From: Carboxylicivirga sp.
GTDB taxonomy: Bacteria > Bacteroidota > Bacteroidia > Bacteroidales > Marinilabiliaceae
Assembly (NCBI GenBank): GCA_025210475.1
Contig: JAOARW010000022.1
Span: 1 to 64,000, forward strand
Length of the DNA: 64,000 nucleotides
Reading direction: 5' to 3'
The notes below the pieces were generated by a model. The model was not told the origin of the DNA. It was given only the letters and a program-made list of their open reading frames with translations, and did no database searches. This document shows, piece by piece, positions 20,666 through 30,345 of the stretch. Made by a program: the position numbers and the translations under genes. Numbering within the stretch: the first letter of the stretch is position 1; each line of letters begins with the position of its first letter.

Positions 20666-22249
20666 TTAACGCTTTACAAGCCCTTTGGGCTCCTGATGAT
20701 TCTCCGGATTAAACACATCGTAATAATAGATTTCATCTTTCTGATACATCTTCACCATCAAAGGTAAGCGTTCTTTAAAACTTGTGTAACTCTTTTTATT
20801 TTGATTGCACCAGGCCGCCTCAGCCATAGCCGACAAACGCGGAAACAACATATAATCCAAACGTTGATTGTTCTGGATATTTTCCGTCCAGACACAAGCC
20901 TGAATCCCTGCAACCAAATTACTGTCGGCCTCCTTTATTCCTTTCGGGAAATGATAAACCGATTCCACATCGCAAAAACCATCCCAGGTACGGCCATAAT
21001 GCTGTCTTTCATCCTGAATGAAATCAAAATACATAGGTAAACGCGGACACATCACTACCTTGTAGCCCTTTTGTACAGCTGATGTTAACAATTGGGGCTT
21101 ATCGTGTCGCCACCACATAACTAAAGAATTCTCCGGATCTAACCCGGCCTCAACCACTTCATCCCAGCCAATCACCTGACGATTCATTGTTTTAAGGGAA
21201 TCGGCCATTCGGCGAATAAAATATTCCTCAACGGCCTTGAGATTATCCAATTGCTTATTTTTCATTAAGGCCTGAATCGCTTTATCGTCTTTCCACTGAT
21301 GATTACCAAAATGCACCTCATCGCCTCCGAGATGAATGTATTTTGCAGGAAATAAATCTTTCACTTCCTGCAGAATGTTCGTGAGGTATTGGTATACCTC
21401 TTCCTTACCGGGATTAAAGGTAAAATCTGGATATTTTTCGGAGCCTCCACCACTAAACTCAGGATATGCCCTGTTGGCAGCACTGGCATGGCCAGGCATA
21501 TCGATCTCGGGAATCACTTCGATGTAACGTTCCTTCGCATAAGCTACTATTTCTGCAATTTCCTTTTGCGAATAGTATTGTGCTTTTGCCTCTGAATCGG
21601 AATGATTACCAATACCTCCAACCTTGCCTAATTTAGGATACTGCTTAATTTCAATACGCCATCCGGGTGAATCTGTCAGGTGCCAATGAAAGCGGTTTAA
21701 CTTATGAAGCGCCATGTAATCCAGAAGCTGTTTCACCTTTTCCTTACCAAAAAAGTGCCGCGATTCGTCCAACATCAAACCACGCCAGGCATAACGCGGC
21801 TCATCTTTGATTGTGCCTTTATGAATTTTGCTTAGATCATTATCCTGAGGGGAAAACAATAGCAGCTGAAGAACAGATTGTAAGCCATTGAAAATACCAT
21901 GTGGCGAAGAAGCCTGCACCTTAATTTCTTTGGAACTTATCCTTATCTGATACGTTTCATCATGGTTGTTTACTTCATCGTCCAATTCGAGGTATATACC
22001 AGGATATGAGCCTCCAGTTTTGACCTGAATCTTTTTTTCTGAGTAACTTTTTAATACGGCTTTAAAGTATTCCGCACTGGCCTTCAGCTGGTCTGAATTA
22101 TAAGCGACCGACAGCTTGTCCTCGAATTGAAAATAGCCCTGTTCAAGCCTACTTTCGTTTGGCTGTGGAATAATGGCATAAGCCTTATGCTGCGAAAAGC
22201 CCTTCAGAGACAAAAGAATAATTGAAAGTGTTAATATAAATCGTGTCAT
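20666..22249 (-). CDS. GH20 beta-N-acetylhexosaminidase, secreted
   Basis: Removes terminal beta-linked GlcNAc or GalNAc by substrate-assisted catalysis. The 527-aa protein has a signal peptide (about 1-19, KGFSQ), a GH20b N-terminal domain (about 25-145) and the GH20 barrel from about 150. The barrel contains NRFHWHLTDSPGWRIE, VIPEIDMPGHASAA and the catalytic Asp-Glu pair at about 310-311 in IHLGGDEVHFGN. It also has a late CVWTENIQ, the substrate-pocket tryptophan region. No extra binding module is present. It lies 12 bp after the upstream GH2 gene and 27 bp before the frameshifted GH2, so all are co-transcribed. Confidence 0.94.
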   Translation of the reverse strand: MTRFILTLSIILLSLKGFSQHKAYAIIPQPNESRLEQGYFQFEDKLSVAYNSDQLKASAEYFKAVLKSYSEKKIQVKTGGSYPGIYLELDDEVNNHDETYQIRISSKEIKVQASSPHGIFNGLQSVLQLLLFSPQDNDLSKIHKGTIKDEPRYAWRGLMLDESRHFFGKEKVKQLLDYMALHKLNRFHWHLTDSPGWRIEIKQYPKLGKVGGIGNHSDSEAKAQYYSQKEIAEIVAYAKERYIEVIPEIDMPGHASAANRAYPEFSGGGSEKYPDFTFNPGKEEVYQYLTNILQEVKDLFPAKYIHLGGDEVHFGNHQWKDDKAIQALMKNKQLDNLKAVEEYFIRRMADSLKTMNRQVIGWDEVVEAGLDPENSLVMWWRHDKPQLLTSAVQKGYKVVMCPRLPMYFDFIQDERQHYGRTWDGFCDVESVYHFPKGIKEADSNLVAGIQACVWTENIQNNQRLDYMLFPRLSAMAEAAWCNQNKKSYTSFKERLPLMVKMYQKDEIYYYDVFNPENHQEPKGLVKR

Positions 22250-22261
22250 TGTTAATCGCTA

Positions 22262-24964
22262 TTATTTTCGTCCTCCTTCAAATTCTTCCTGACCTCGCTC
22301 AATCTCCTTCAGTTTAATATCATTTAGCTCTTTTTCGAGTTTCAATATTCTTTTCTGTAGCTCGTCGTTCTTTAACTCATTATCAGTAATTGTACCTTGA
22401 CTAATGGCTTCTCTGCCTTCTTCCTGATAAATAAAATCATTATCGGATGGAAAGCTCTCAAAAGTGATTTCGCCACCTACAGGTGAATTAATACCCTGAT
22501 CAATAAGGGATGCTTTAATTGTTATTTTACCTGACTTTAAAGAAGACCGAACCAGGATTGGTGCAGTTCCCCATTCCAACTTTTTAGGATTTGACAAGAT
22601 TTCACTGTTGGAAATCAGTTCGCCTTCACCTTCAATCTCAAATCGAATATCTGATTTATTTAACCGCTTCACAATTCCATCCTGATCAACAACGGAGGCA
22701 ATCACACGTACGAAATCTGTTCCGTTAGCTTTTAATGGCAAGCCGTTATCTTCAACCGTAAGTTGGATTTTAGAAGGGCGTTTGGATGGCATGCGCTTAT
22801 AGCGGGCTACCACCTTACCGTCGATTAAACCTTCGGCAATAAAACTGGCCTGTTTTTGCTTTTTAGCACGATGTAGGTTTTTAACATCAATAAAATTGAA
22901 TACATCCTTAAATACCACCATCGGGTGTGGCATGGCTAAATCCAGGTCGGCCACCTTTTGCAATAATGTATCCTTTTCATATACAATCAAGCGCACCTCG
23001 TCGCAGTTAGTAAAAACGGTAACATCAGGCTCTGATATTGGTGACATCTCATGAGCAACAAAAATCATCGGAGCATTGCTTTCAGATACATCGCGCTGAC
23101 TCGCAAACAAGTGGTATGAATATTTTGGCTGGCGAAATACATCCGTTATGCCTCCGTAAAAAGTATCGGGATGATATCCTCGCTGATGATCAAAAGAATG
23201 CCACAAGGCGCCACCTATGTGCTGTGCCGGAGTATTGTACAAGGCTTCCCAGCTGGTGTAAACGTAATCGGGATTGGCGTAATGTTTGGCCTGCACCAAC
23301 TGCGCTCTTTCACCCCAGCCGCGCACCACACGACTTGGTGAATTATGCGAATTCCAGTCATCAACACAATCGCCCCATTCGCGGGTAAACACACATCGCT
23401 CTTCGCCAGAATAATCAAAGCCTAATTTCTGTCGATTGGCTTTGGTATTATTTTTTACATTACGATAGAACTCGCTTCTGAAAGGATGAGAATAAATAAC
23501 ATCAAAATGTTCCTGACCTTTGGCATGGGAATCACAAACGGTATAAGCCCCCTGGAAAGGATACTCTTCGTGAACAAGATTATGTACCTGCTTGGCAAAA
23601 TCATCGGGATACCAGGTTTCGTTTAATATTGGCTCCCACATGATGACGCAAGCATAATTACGATCTCGTCGAACCATGTTGCGCACATCTCTGAAAACTC
23701 GCTGTTTGAAAATTGGTTTATCGTTCCAAAACTGCCAGCCTGGCGTTGCAACGATGTAAAATAAGCCCAACTGATCGCACGCCTCCATAAAGGCCGGATC
23801 GACCGGATAATGAGCTGCACGAACAATATCACATCCGCCATCTTTCAATAGTTTGGCATCGCGCCATTGGGCATTATTCGAAAGGGCATTACCAACCACA
23901 GCATGATCCTGGTGACGATTGGCACCGATTAACTTGCCCGGATACGGTTTGTTATTTAAATAGAATCCATCTTTGCCCCGAAATTCAATTTTTCGGATGC
24001 CAACATAAGATGCCACACCATCCAGTTTTTGTCCTTTAGAATTACTTAACTGAACTTCCAAACGGTATAATTCGGGCGACCAGGGGGTCCATAATTCAGG
24101 ATCAGAAACCAATAATGTGGCACTCACCTGTTTCCCTTGATTGCCTTTTATACTGGCAAGCTGCTTGTACTCGGCTACCTTATTACCCTGCTTATCTTTA
24201 AGAGTCATCAGTACCGAAAGCTTTTGGCTGCGGCGTCCATCATTTTGCAAGTCCACTTTTGCCACAACAGTTGCCTGCTTCTCCGATAATTTTTCGATAT
24301 GTGTAAAAATACCACCGCCTGCTACTTTTGATGCATCGATTGCATTGCTTACGTAAACAGAATTAGTGGCTGTTAACCACACATCGCGATAGATGCCACC
24401 AAAATATGAAAAGTCAAGATTCTCCTGAGGTTTCCCGGGAGGATAATCGGGATCGTTGCTATTATCAACCCAAACTGCCAACACATTTTCAGCACCGGCC
24501 TTAACTTTTGCACTCAGGTTAACTGAAAATGGCAAGTAACCACCGTAATTTTCGCCTAATAATTCACCATTCAACCAAACTTTACATTTACCCATCACAC
24601 CTTCAAAATGCAAGCGCAATTGCTTTTCAACAATATTATCGGGGACGACAAAGTGTTTACGATACCAGGCCTCGCCCTGATAGTTGTTACTACCACTGGC
24701 CTCTTCAGAAATCAACTCAAGGCCATGGGGGCAATTAACTACCTGCCAATTCGAATCATCAAAATCTGATAATTGAGCGTCTTTAGCAGCTCCCTTAATA
24801 AATCGCCAGCCGATATTAAAATCAAACACCTCACGACCACTATCTTTCACTTCCCAGAAACCTGCTTTAGAAAATTCTGGTTGCTCATCTTTTGCTGCCT
24901 GCACCACAGTAGTAATTCCTAAAAAAATAATTAACAGGAATGGTAATAGCTTAATCCTCTTCAT
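22262..24964 (-). CDS. GH2 family beta-glycosidase with a C-terminal coiled-coil tail
   Basis: A 900-aa secreted GH2 enzyme (signal peptide about 1-23, VVQAA). The sugar-binding domain (KQLRLHFEGVMGKCKVWLNG, FGGIYRDVWL), immunoglobulin-like domain and TIM barrel are in order. The acid/base is in WEPILNETWYP and the nucleophile probably in FTREWGDCVDD. A beta-sandwich with VRVIASVVDQDG follows. The last roughly 38 residues are a charged, leucine-spaced helix (LQKRILKLEKELNDIKLKEI), unusual for GH2, that could mediate oligomerisation or surface attachment. The paralog at 30346-33204 shares the ILNET and TREWGD motifs but carries a discoidin-like module instead. Substrate is unknown; beta-galactoside or beta-glucuronide are both possible. 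Confidence 0.9.
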   Translation of the reverse strand: MKRIKLLPFLLIIFLGITTVVQAAKDEQPEFSKAGFWEVKDSGREVFDFNIGWRFIKGAAKDAQLSDFDDSNWQVVNCPHGLELISEEASGSNNYQGEAWYRKHFVVPDNIVEKQLRLHFEGVMGKCKVWLNGELLGENYGGYLPFSVNLSAKVKAGAENVLAVWVDNSNDPDYPPGKPQENLDFSYFGGIYRDVWLTATNSVYVSNAIDASKVAGGGIFTHIEKLSEKQATVVAKVDLQNDGRRSQKLSVLMTLKDKQGNKVAEYKQLASIKGNQGKQVSATLLVSDPELWTPWSPELYRLEVQLSNSKGQKLDGVASYVGIRKIEFRGKDGFYLNNKPYPGKLIGANRHQDHAVVGNALSNNAQWRDAKLLKDGGCDIVRAAHYPVDPAFMEACDQLGLFYIVATPGWQFWNDKPIFKQRVFRDVRNMVRRDRNYACVIMWEPILNETWYPDDFAKQVHNLVHEEYPFQGAYTVCDSHAKGQEHFDVIYSHPFRSEFYRNVKNNTKANRQKLGFDYSGEERCVFTREWGDCVDDWNSHNSPSRVVRGWGERAQLVQAKHYANPDYVYTSWEALYNTPAQHIGGALWHSFDHQRGYHPDTFYGGITDVFRQPKYSYHLFASQRDVSESNAPMIFVAHEMSPISEPDVTVFTNCDEVRLIVYEKDTLLQKVADLDLAMPHPMVVFKDVFNFIDVKNLHRAKKQKQASFIAEGLIDGKVVARYKRMPSKRPSKIQLTVEDNGLPLKANGTDFVRVIASVVDQDGIVKRLNKSDIRFEIEGEGELISNSEILSNPKKLEWGTAPILVRSSLKSGKITIKASLIDQGINSPVGGEITFESFPSDNDFIYQEEGREAISQGTITDNELKNDELQKRILKLEKELNDIKLKEIERGQEEFEGGRK

Positions 24965-24978
24965 TATCTATATTAATT

Positions 24979-26538
24979 TTAATTCAATGACTTTAGTGTT
25001 AATTCAAATACATTGTAGTGTAAGGATGGCAGTGACTCTGGTAGATCAATGTTTAACTGAACTTCATCCTGCATCCATTTAATATTTTCATTGCAACCTA
25101 ATAATCGACAGTTTGAAACTGACTCGCCAGTTGATGAAAAGTCCTTTAATGCTAAATTCTTATTAGGTAACAGATCTGGCACCATCACATAAACCTTATT
25201 CGCTTTTTTAGTATAGCGGATATTCTCATACCCATATGTTTTCCAAGGCTTGGTATCATAAATGGATTCACTGTTAATAGCCATCCAATCACCAATTTCC
25301 TTTAGTGTTACAACAGCCAGTGAATCATGAGTTCCCCGCGGTGACATAGGTATATTCATCAGCAAAACACCATTCTTCGACACCACATCAACCAACATGC
25401 TCAGTGCCTGTTTAGTGCGTTTCTCTTTGTATTGACCTTTGGCATAATGCCAACCTCCTAAGCCATATCCCCGCTCCCATACTTGTGGCATTATTACTTT
25501 GGGTGTGCCATGCTCATAATCATGAACCAGAGCGTTACGGTACTCTTCGGGTACACTTTTTATAGTGGTAACACACTCCAATTTACCGTCGTGATTATTC
25601 ATATAGGTATTGTAGAAGTGTGCAATAGCCGTTTTACCCATGTTTTTAAATGGTGTTTCCCTCAGGGAACGCTCAGCATTTGATGGGATGGTATCGGCAA
25701 AACGCACAAATTGACGCCAAACACCACCGTAGTGAGAATCCCAGTATAAATAGTCAATATCATATTTGGCAACCACATCCTTAAAACGCTTGTAAAATTT
25801 CAGCATAAATTCTTTGGTTGGTGGCGCACCATTGGTACCGGGTTCGTGCGGCGGGCTGTATAATTCATAAGGATCATAACCTTCCCACCATTGACCTTTA
25901 CCACTTTCTTTGTTAGCCGCAACCACATCGTATGGCTTATCTTTATATATACCAGCTGTATCAATCTGACGTCCGGTATCGAACCATCCCCAGGTATTTA
26001 TGGCATGCAGTGATGTTCCAAATCGCAATCCGTACTTATCTGCAGCTTTTTTCCATTCACCCAGCACATCTCTTTTGGGTCCTATATTTTTGCTGTTCCA
26101 TTCCTGATACTGGCTATCCCACATATCAAAATTACAATGGTGATTGCCCATGCCAACAAAGAAACGAGCACCTGCCCTTTTATAAAGTGCCATCATTGAA
26201 TCGGGTTGCCATTCTTCCAGCTTCCACTCGTTACAAACATCCTTGTAACCAAACTCACTGGGATGAGCATACTTTTTTAAGTGATGCTTATTTTGCCAAT
26301 GTCCCTGTGTATATAGATTACGAGCATACCAGTCGCCCGCTTCTGCTTCATCTTGCGGACTGGCATGTACCCATATTCCAAACTTTCCTTTACTATACCA
26401 TTCAGGAACTTCATAGTGCGCGGTTAGCGATTCCCAGGTAGGTTCAAACTTTCCTTGCTCGTATGTTAATGTTTCAGTGGATGGTTTGCATTGCCATAAA
26501 AGTAACGTAACAAACAACAGGCAGACTCTAATTTTCAT
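24979..26538 (-). CDS. GH29 alpha-L-fucosidase, lipoprotein
   Basis: Releases alpha-linked L-fucose by a retaining mechanism. From the ATG at 26538 the protein is 519 aa with a lipoprotein leader (LLFVTLLLWQC, cysteine near 17). GH29 signatures are WYSKGKFGIWVHASP near the start, GARFFVGMGNHHCNFDMWDS, and the probable nucleophile Asp in DIDYLYWDSHYGG. SKNGVLLMNIPMSPRG marks the C-terminal part of the barrel, followed by a beta-sandwich. An upstream ATG at 26565 would lie at the predicted transcription start downstream of the -7 box (26570-26577), so it is not preferred. It is the first gene of a five-gene glycosidase unit. Confidence 0.92.
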   Translation of the reverse strand: MKIRVCLLFVTLLLWQCKPSTETLTYEQGKFEPTWESLTAHYEVPEWYSKGKFGIWVHASPQDEAEAGDWYARNLYTQGHWQNKHHLKKYAHPSEFGYKDVCNEWKLEEWQPDSMMALYKRAGARFFVGMGNHHCNFDMWDSQYQEWNSKNIGPKRDVLGEWKKAADKYGLRFGTSLHAINTWGWFDTGRQIDTAGIYKDKPYDVVAANKESGKGQWWEGYDPYELYSPPHEPGTNGAPPTKEFMLKFYKRFKDVVAKYDIDYLYWDSHYGGVWRQFVRFADTIPSNAERSLRETPFKNMGKTAIAHFYNTYMNNHDGKLECVTTIKSVPEEYRNALVHDYEHGTPKVIMPQVWERGYGLGGWHYAKGQYKEKRTKQALSMLVDVVSKNGVLLMNIPMSPRGTHDSLAVVTLKEIGDWMAINSESIYDTKPWKTYGYENIRYTKKANKVYVMVPDLLPNKNLALKDFSSTGESVSNCRLLGCNENIKWMQDEVQLNIDLPESLPSLHYNVFELTLKSLN

Positions 26539-26569
26539 CTGTTTAAATTTATTTTCATTTGTCATAAAG

Positions 26570-26577
26570 CAAAACTA
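26570..26577 (-). promoter_or_regulatory. -7 promoter element of the GH29 unit
   Basis: It reads TAGTTTTG on the minus strand, a match to TAnnTTTG. It predicts a start of transcription near 26563 and a leader of about 25 nt to the ATG at 26538. No clear -33 box was seen. Confidence 0.45.
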
Positions 26578-26793
26578 CTTTAACACAATTCCATTCAGGT
26601 TTAAAAATCTTTTTATATGGTTGAAATATCTATCGCGCTTAAATGAGTTTAAATGTAAAATCATCACCATTTCATAAGTCCATCAAAGCTCATCTGTTAG
26701 AACACAATTAACTCTTCATCAATCAATAAGAATAACATGCATCATTTACCCTGCCCATTTGCAACAAATACCTATTTTGAGTATCAAAACCTT

Positions 26794-28839
26794 CTATTTT
26801 ATATACGTAAGTCCGGTTTCATCCAATAGGGTAAACGTAAACATCCAATAAGGATTAAATTTCGATTTCGGCACTTTAATAAATATTTTATTTTGACCTT
26901 TTCTTAATCGTATGATGGTTGGTTTTCGTGTATAAAATAGTTCTTCGGCACGCCATGGGATTTCATGATTATTCAATGTCTTCCACTCTTCATCGAACCT
27001 GCTGATTCTTTTATTCTGCCAATTGGGTCCTTCTACCTTTTCATCGTTTACCCAAACTGTTCCGCCACCCATATCGAACTCTCCATCATTGGCCACTCCC
27101 ACATAGTTTCTGCTGTTACGTGCCGGACAATCGAAACCGATCCAGACAGGAACCTCTCTATCCTGATCGCTGTTGATAAAAGCTAAGGCATAATAAACAT
27201 TTCCATTGTCCATTTTTTCAACATGACCACCTTTTTTGTATTCGTGATTAAGCATTATACTTGTGCCAATCGCTTGCTGCCATTTTAATGTTTGACCATT
27301 GTATCGGTATGATTTCCGGCTTTTATCTTTTAAAATATCATCACCATCATTATTGGAAAATGGTCCGATAATTTTCCAATATTTATCGGTTTGCGAGAAA
27401 TACTGAAATGGTTCATTCTTAAAGTACTTTTGCTTATGATTCATTAAAAAAGACTCATAGGCTTTAAAATACCTGTATGCATTGGTATTTCCGGCCGGCA
27501 CTCTAAGCTGATAATTCTCTGGTGCCGAAATAACATCCGCAGTCCAGGTCGTCCAGGCATATGTAATAAGCGATGGATACAGTGGATTTTGTGTTATAAT
27601 GTCATTTTCCCTTTTGATATTAACATCGGGCCACAAGCAGATGATCCCACCAATTGTATTGTTTCTTGTTTCTTTACCAATGGGCTTAAAAAATAACGAT
27701 GGAATATTTGTCATGGGTTCAACATTATTGATGTAGCTCTTATCGGAATCAATAACATCATAGCCATTTTCCTCTATCGGATCTTTACCTCCCCAAACTT
27801 GTCGAATAACTGATTTATCAGCTTGCAAACCAGGGTGCCAAATAATAGCCCTTCGACCATTCGCCTCTACATGATTCACCATCTTATCGACAAATTCCTT
27901 TGGATTATGCACATGCACCTCATCTGATCCTAAATGAATAAGCGGTGCCATTTCTATCGGAATTTCATTAAAAAACTCATTTAACAGCGCTTCCAGTACT
28001 AACATTCCTCTTTCGGATTCCATTTTAAAACCAAAAGTGCGCTGAAAGTACTCGCTATGTCCCGGCATATCCAACTCTGGAATTACATTTATCATGCGCT
28101 TATTTGCATAACGAATAAGCTCTCTGACTTCATCAAACGTATAATAAAATCCAGGATCACGAGTGCTTCTATGGTAGGTCGGATCATTAAGTTGAGGATA
28201 GATTTTGCTCTCCACTCTCCATGCCGGTCGGTCGGTTAAATGCCAATGAAAGGTATTCAATTTGTAATCGGCCATAATGTCCAGATGCTTTTTTATGGCC
28301 TTAATGCTTTGGAAATTACGCCCAACATCAATCATATACCCACGCACTGAAAACGCAGGTTGGTCCTGGATACTACAATGCTGAATAGAACAGATTTCAC
28401 CCTTTACCTCGATTAATTGACGAAGTGTTTTTAAGGCATAAAAAAATCCGTTATCAGATGATGCCCGAATACTTATTTTTTTCGCAATAACTTCCATGTG
28501 GTATTCTTCTTTCTTCAATTTTGAATCCTTGATAAATTCAATCTTCCAGAAAGATTTATTATTTAGCTCAATACCTACCTGGGTACATATTTGGTAAAGC
28601 TCATCTTTAATTATTTTAGAAACTTTATCATAATCTGCAAACCAAAGATTATGAATTACTTCATATTGCTTACCCCAAATGACACTTTGAGGATAGGGTA
28701 TTAATTTAACCGGTGATTTTTCAAGTTGATGAGCAGTGAATTTAGTTTTAAACTCTTCACTAATATTTTGTGAAACCATATTGCTAGTCAGCACCGCTAT
28801 AGCACAAACCAACAAACCCTTACAAACAATTTTCAGCAT
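26794..28839 (-). CDS. GH20-family beta-hexosaminidase, secreted, with extra C-terminal domain
   Basis: A 681-aa secreted GH20 enzyme (signal peptide about 1-23). A GH20b-like domain (45-150) precedes the barrel, with NTFHWHLTDRPAWRVES, VIPELDMPGHSEYF and the catalytic Asp-Glu at about 306-307 in IHLGSDEVHVHN. The barrel appears shorter than in the other GH20 here. It is followed by a roughly 190-residue region (about 490-681) with YWKIIGPFSNNDGDD and WIGFDCPARNSRNY, a beta-rich domain I do not recognise with certainty. It stands alone between two larger units, with paired LacI-type operator candidates upstream. It is more divergent than the GH20 at 20666 and may act on a different N-acetylhexosamine linkage. 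Confidence 0.88.
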   Translation of the reverse strand: MLKIVCKGLLVCAIAVLTSNMVSQNISEEFKTKFTAHQLEKSPVKLIPYPQSVIWGKQYEVIHNLWFADYDKVSKIIKDELYQICTQVGIELNNKSFWKIEFIKDSKLKKEEYHMEVIAKKISIRASSDNGFFYALKTLRQLIEVKGEICSIQHCSIQDQPAFSVRGYMIDVGRNFQSIKAIKKHLDIMADYKLNTFHWHLTDRPAWRVESKIYPQLNDPTYHRSTRDPGFYYTFDEVRELIRYANKRMINVIPELDMPGHSEYFQRTFGFKMESERGMLVLEALLNEFFNEIPIEMAPLIHLGSDEVHVHNPKEFVDKMVNHVEANGRRAIIWHPGLQADKSVIRQVWGGKDPIEENGYDVIDSDKSYINNVEPMTNIPSLFFKPIGKETRNNTIGGIICLWPDVNIKRENDIITQNPLYPSLITYAWTTWTADVISAPENYQLRVPAGNTNAYRYFKAYESFLMNHKQKYFKNEPFQYFSQTDKYWKIIGPFSNNDGDDILKDKSRKSYRYNGQTLKWQQAIGTSIMLNHEYKKGGHVEKMDNGNVYYALAFINSDQDREVPVWIGFDCPARNSRNYVGVANDGEFDMGGGTVWVNDEKVEGPNWQNKRISRFDEEWKTLNNHEIPWRAEELFYTRKPTIIRLRKGQNKIFIKVPKSKFNPYWMFTFTLLDETGLTYIK

Positions 28840-29034
28840 ACTTATTGTTTTTAAATTTACATCCGACTCTTTGAGAGCATCTTCCTCTTTAAGACACGAT
28901 GTGTTATCTAATTATTACTTTTTGAGTATGAATATTCTTTCCTGATATACATTACAAATCAGGTCGCTTTCTTGCGTTTATTTTAAAAGTAAGTAATACA
29001 TAGAAATAGTATCCATAGCATGCTTAAAAAACCT

Positions 29035-29073
29035 TTTCGGAAACGTTTTTATTTTTCAGAAACGTTTCCGAAA
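29035..29073. promoter_or_regulatory. Paired AAACGTTT operator-like sites
   Basis: A perfect 14-bp inverted repeat, TTTCGGAAACGTTT (29035-29048) and AAACGTTTCCGAAA (29060-29073), with an 11-bp spacer. Each arm contains the self-complementary AAACGTTT, with centres 19 bp apart. This is like two LacI-family operators more than a terminator, because no T-run follows. It lies about 200 bp upstream of the GH20 start at 28839. The rest of the 28840-29216 gap holds only the terminator at 29125-29172. Confidence 0.5.
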
Positions 29074-29124
29074 TAATTTCAAACCAAACACAAACCCTTC
29101 TCAAATTTTTAAATAATACGACAT

Positions 29125-29172
29125 AAAAAAAAGCAACCTGAACCAGTTAAACATTGGTTACAGATTGCTTTT
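29125..29172 (-). terminator. Intrinsic terminator of the GH2-phospholipase unit
   Basis: On the minus strand an interrupted stem, AAAAGCAA...TGGTT pairing with AACCA...TTGCTTTT, is followed by an 8-T run. It lies 45 bp past the stop at 29217. Confidence 0.8.
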
Positions 29173-29216
29173 ATCGCCTTCCTCAAGGCTATTTTATTAA
29201 ACTAAGTCTATCAAAC

Positions 29217-30275
29217 CTAATTCGATTTAATTAACTCATATGTACCATTGTCGAATTGCACTTTGTAGGTCGAAGGGAACAATTTAGATGTATGATAGTA
29301 GTCTGTTGAAATTACCTGTGCTCCCGATGCTTTTGCTTTCTCAAAGCGGGAATAATCATTGTTGCGTGCTTCAATTGTACCGGCATCTGAACGGGTACGC
29401 ACCATATAGCCTTTCTTCACCAATTGCTGAATTTTATCAAAATCGCGCACCGGATCATTTATGACCATAAAAGCCGCTTCAGGATTACCTTCTGGTAAAT
29501 TTACAAACAAACAGGCCTTTTCTAAACCAGGAAAATTATCAAGGTACCGATTGGTTTTCGTTTTACTTTCATCCAATACAAACATAAAGCGGTTTCGCAT
29601 TTCATCAAGTTGGGGCCATCCTTTACTCAAAACAGCCTCCTGGATATTCGCAAACTCACCGCGCACCAAATCTGGGGTAATCAATTGTTCCGGGCTAAAC
29701 ACGGCTCTGATTTCCTGATCGATACTTGCCAATGCTTCACTTGTAAACGGTAAAACCGGACGAAGTTGTTCTACCTGTTCATCTTTGGCATTAATGAGAA
29801 TAATAATTGGCATGTGACCAATATTATTTTGAGACCACTGCTTCATTGCTTCCAACTCATCCTTAAACAACAAGTTGTGACTTCTAAAATCAATATCCTG
29901 AATGTGAAAAACTTTCAATCCAGGCTGTTTTAAATTCTCCTCCTGATCAAAAGGTTTTGCCTGGCCTCCCATTTCCTCAATTACTTTTAGACCTTTGGGC
30001 TTACTGAAATGACCACCATGGGGATCGTAAAATACATCAATTTCAAAACTTCTTAGCCCCAATTTTAATTGCTCAACAATAGAAACATGGTCGTATTGTA
30101 ATGACAGTGCCTGAGCTGAGTCAACACTATAAACATATTTCCAAAGATCTTCTTCGATGGCAATTTTATAGGAATTATGACTGCCAATTAATTGAATTTC
30201 ATTCATCTTATTATGACTGCAGCTCATTAATAAGCAAGCCATTACCAATAATGGATATGTTATTGATTTAATCAT
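29217..30275 (-). CDS. Ca2+-dependent phosphoinositide phospholipase C-like lipoprotein
   Basis: A 352-aa lipoprotein (LLMSC, cysteine near 19) whose sequence matches the PI-PLC-C1 type of phosphodiesterase barrel. An early catalytic histidine lies in IQLIGSHNSYKI (about 33). It is followed by LGLRSFEIDVFYDPHGGHFS with its metal-type E-x-D, then KVFHIQDIDFRSH and later PIIILINAKDE. Members of this family cleave phosphodiester bonds of inositol phospholipids. Others in Bacteroidota are uncharacterised, so a different phosphodiester substrate is possible. It follows the GH2 gene at 30346 by 70 bp and precedes a strong terminator, so it belongs to the glycan operon. A phosphodiesterase among glycosidases is unusual (see findings). 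Confidence 0.82.
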   Translation of the reverse strand: MIKSITYPLLVMACLLMSCSHNKMNEIQLIGSHNSYKIAIEEDLWKYVYSVDSAQALSLQYDHVSIVEQLKLGLRSFEIDVFYDPHGGHFSKPKGLKVIEEMGGQAKPFDQEENLKQPGLKVFHIQDIDFRSHNLLFKDELEAMKQWSQNNIGHMPIIILINAKDEQVEQLRPVLPFTSEALASIDQEIRAVFSPEQLITPDLVRGEFANIQEAVLSKGWPQLDEMRNRFMFVLDESKTKTNRYLDNFPGLEKACLFVNLPEGNPEAAFMVINDPVRDFDKIQQLVKKGYMVRTRSDAGTIEARNNDYSRFEKAKASGAQVISTDYYHTSKLFPSTYKVQFDNGTYELIKSN

Positions 30276-30345
30276 CTTCTTTAAAATTTATGCATTCGAA
30301 CTTAAATGATCATTCTATATTACCGATTTGCCACTAAAACTAGTA

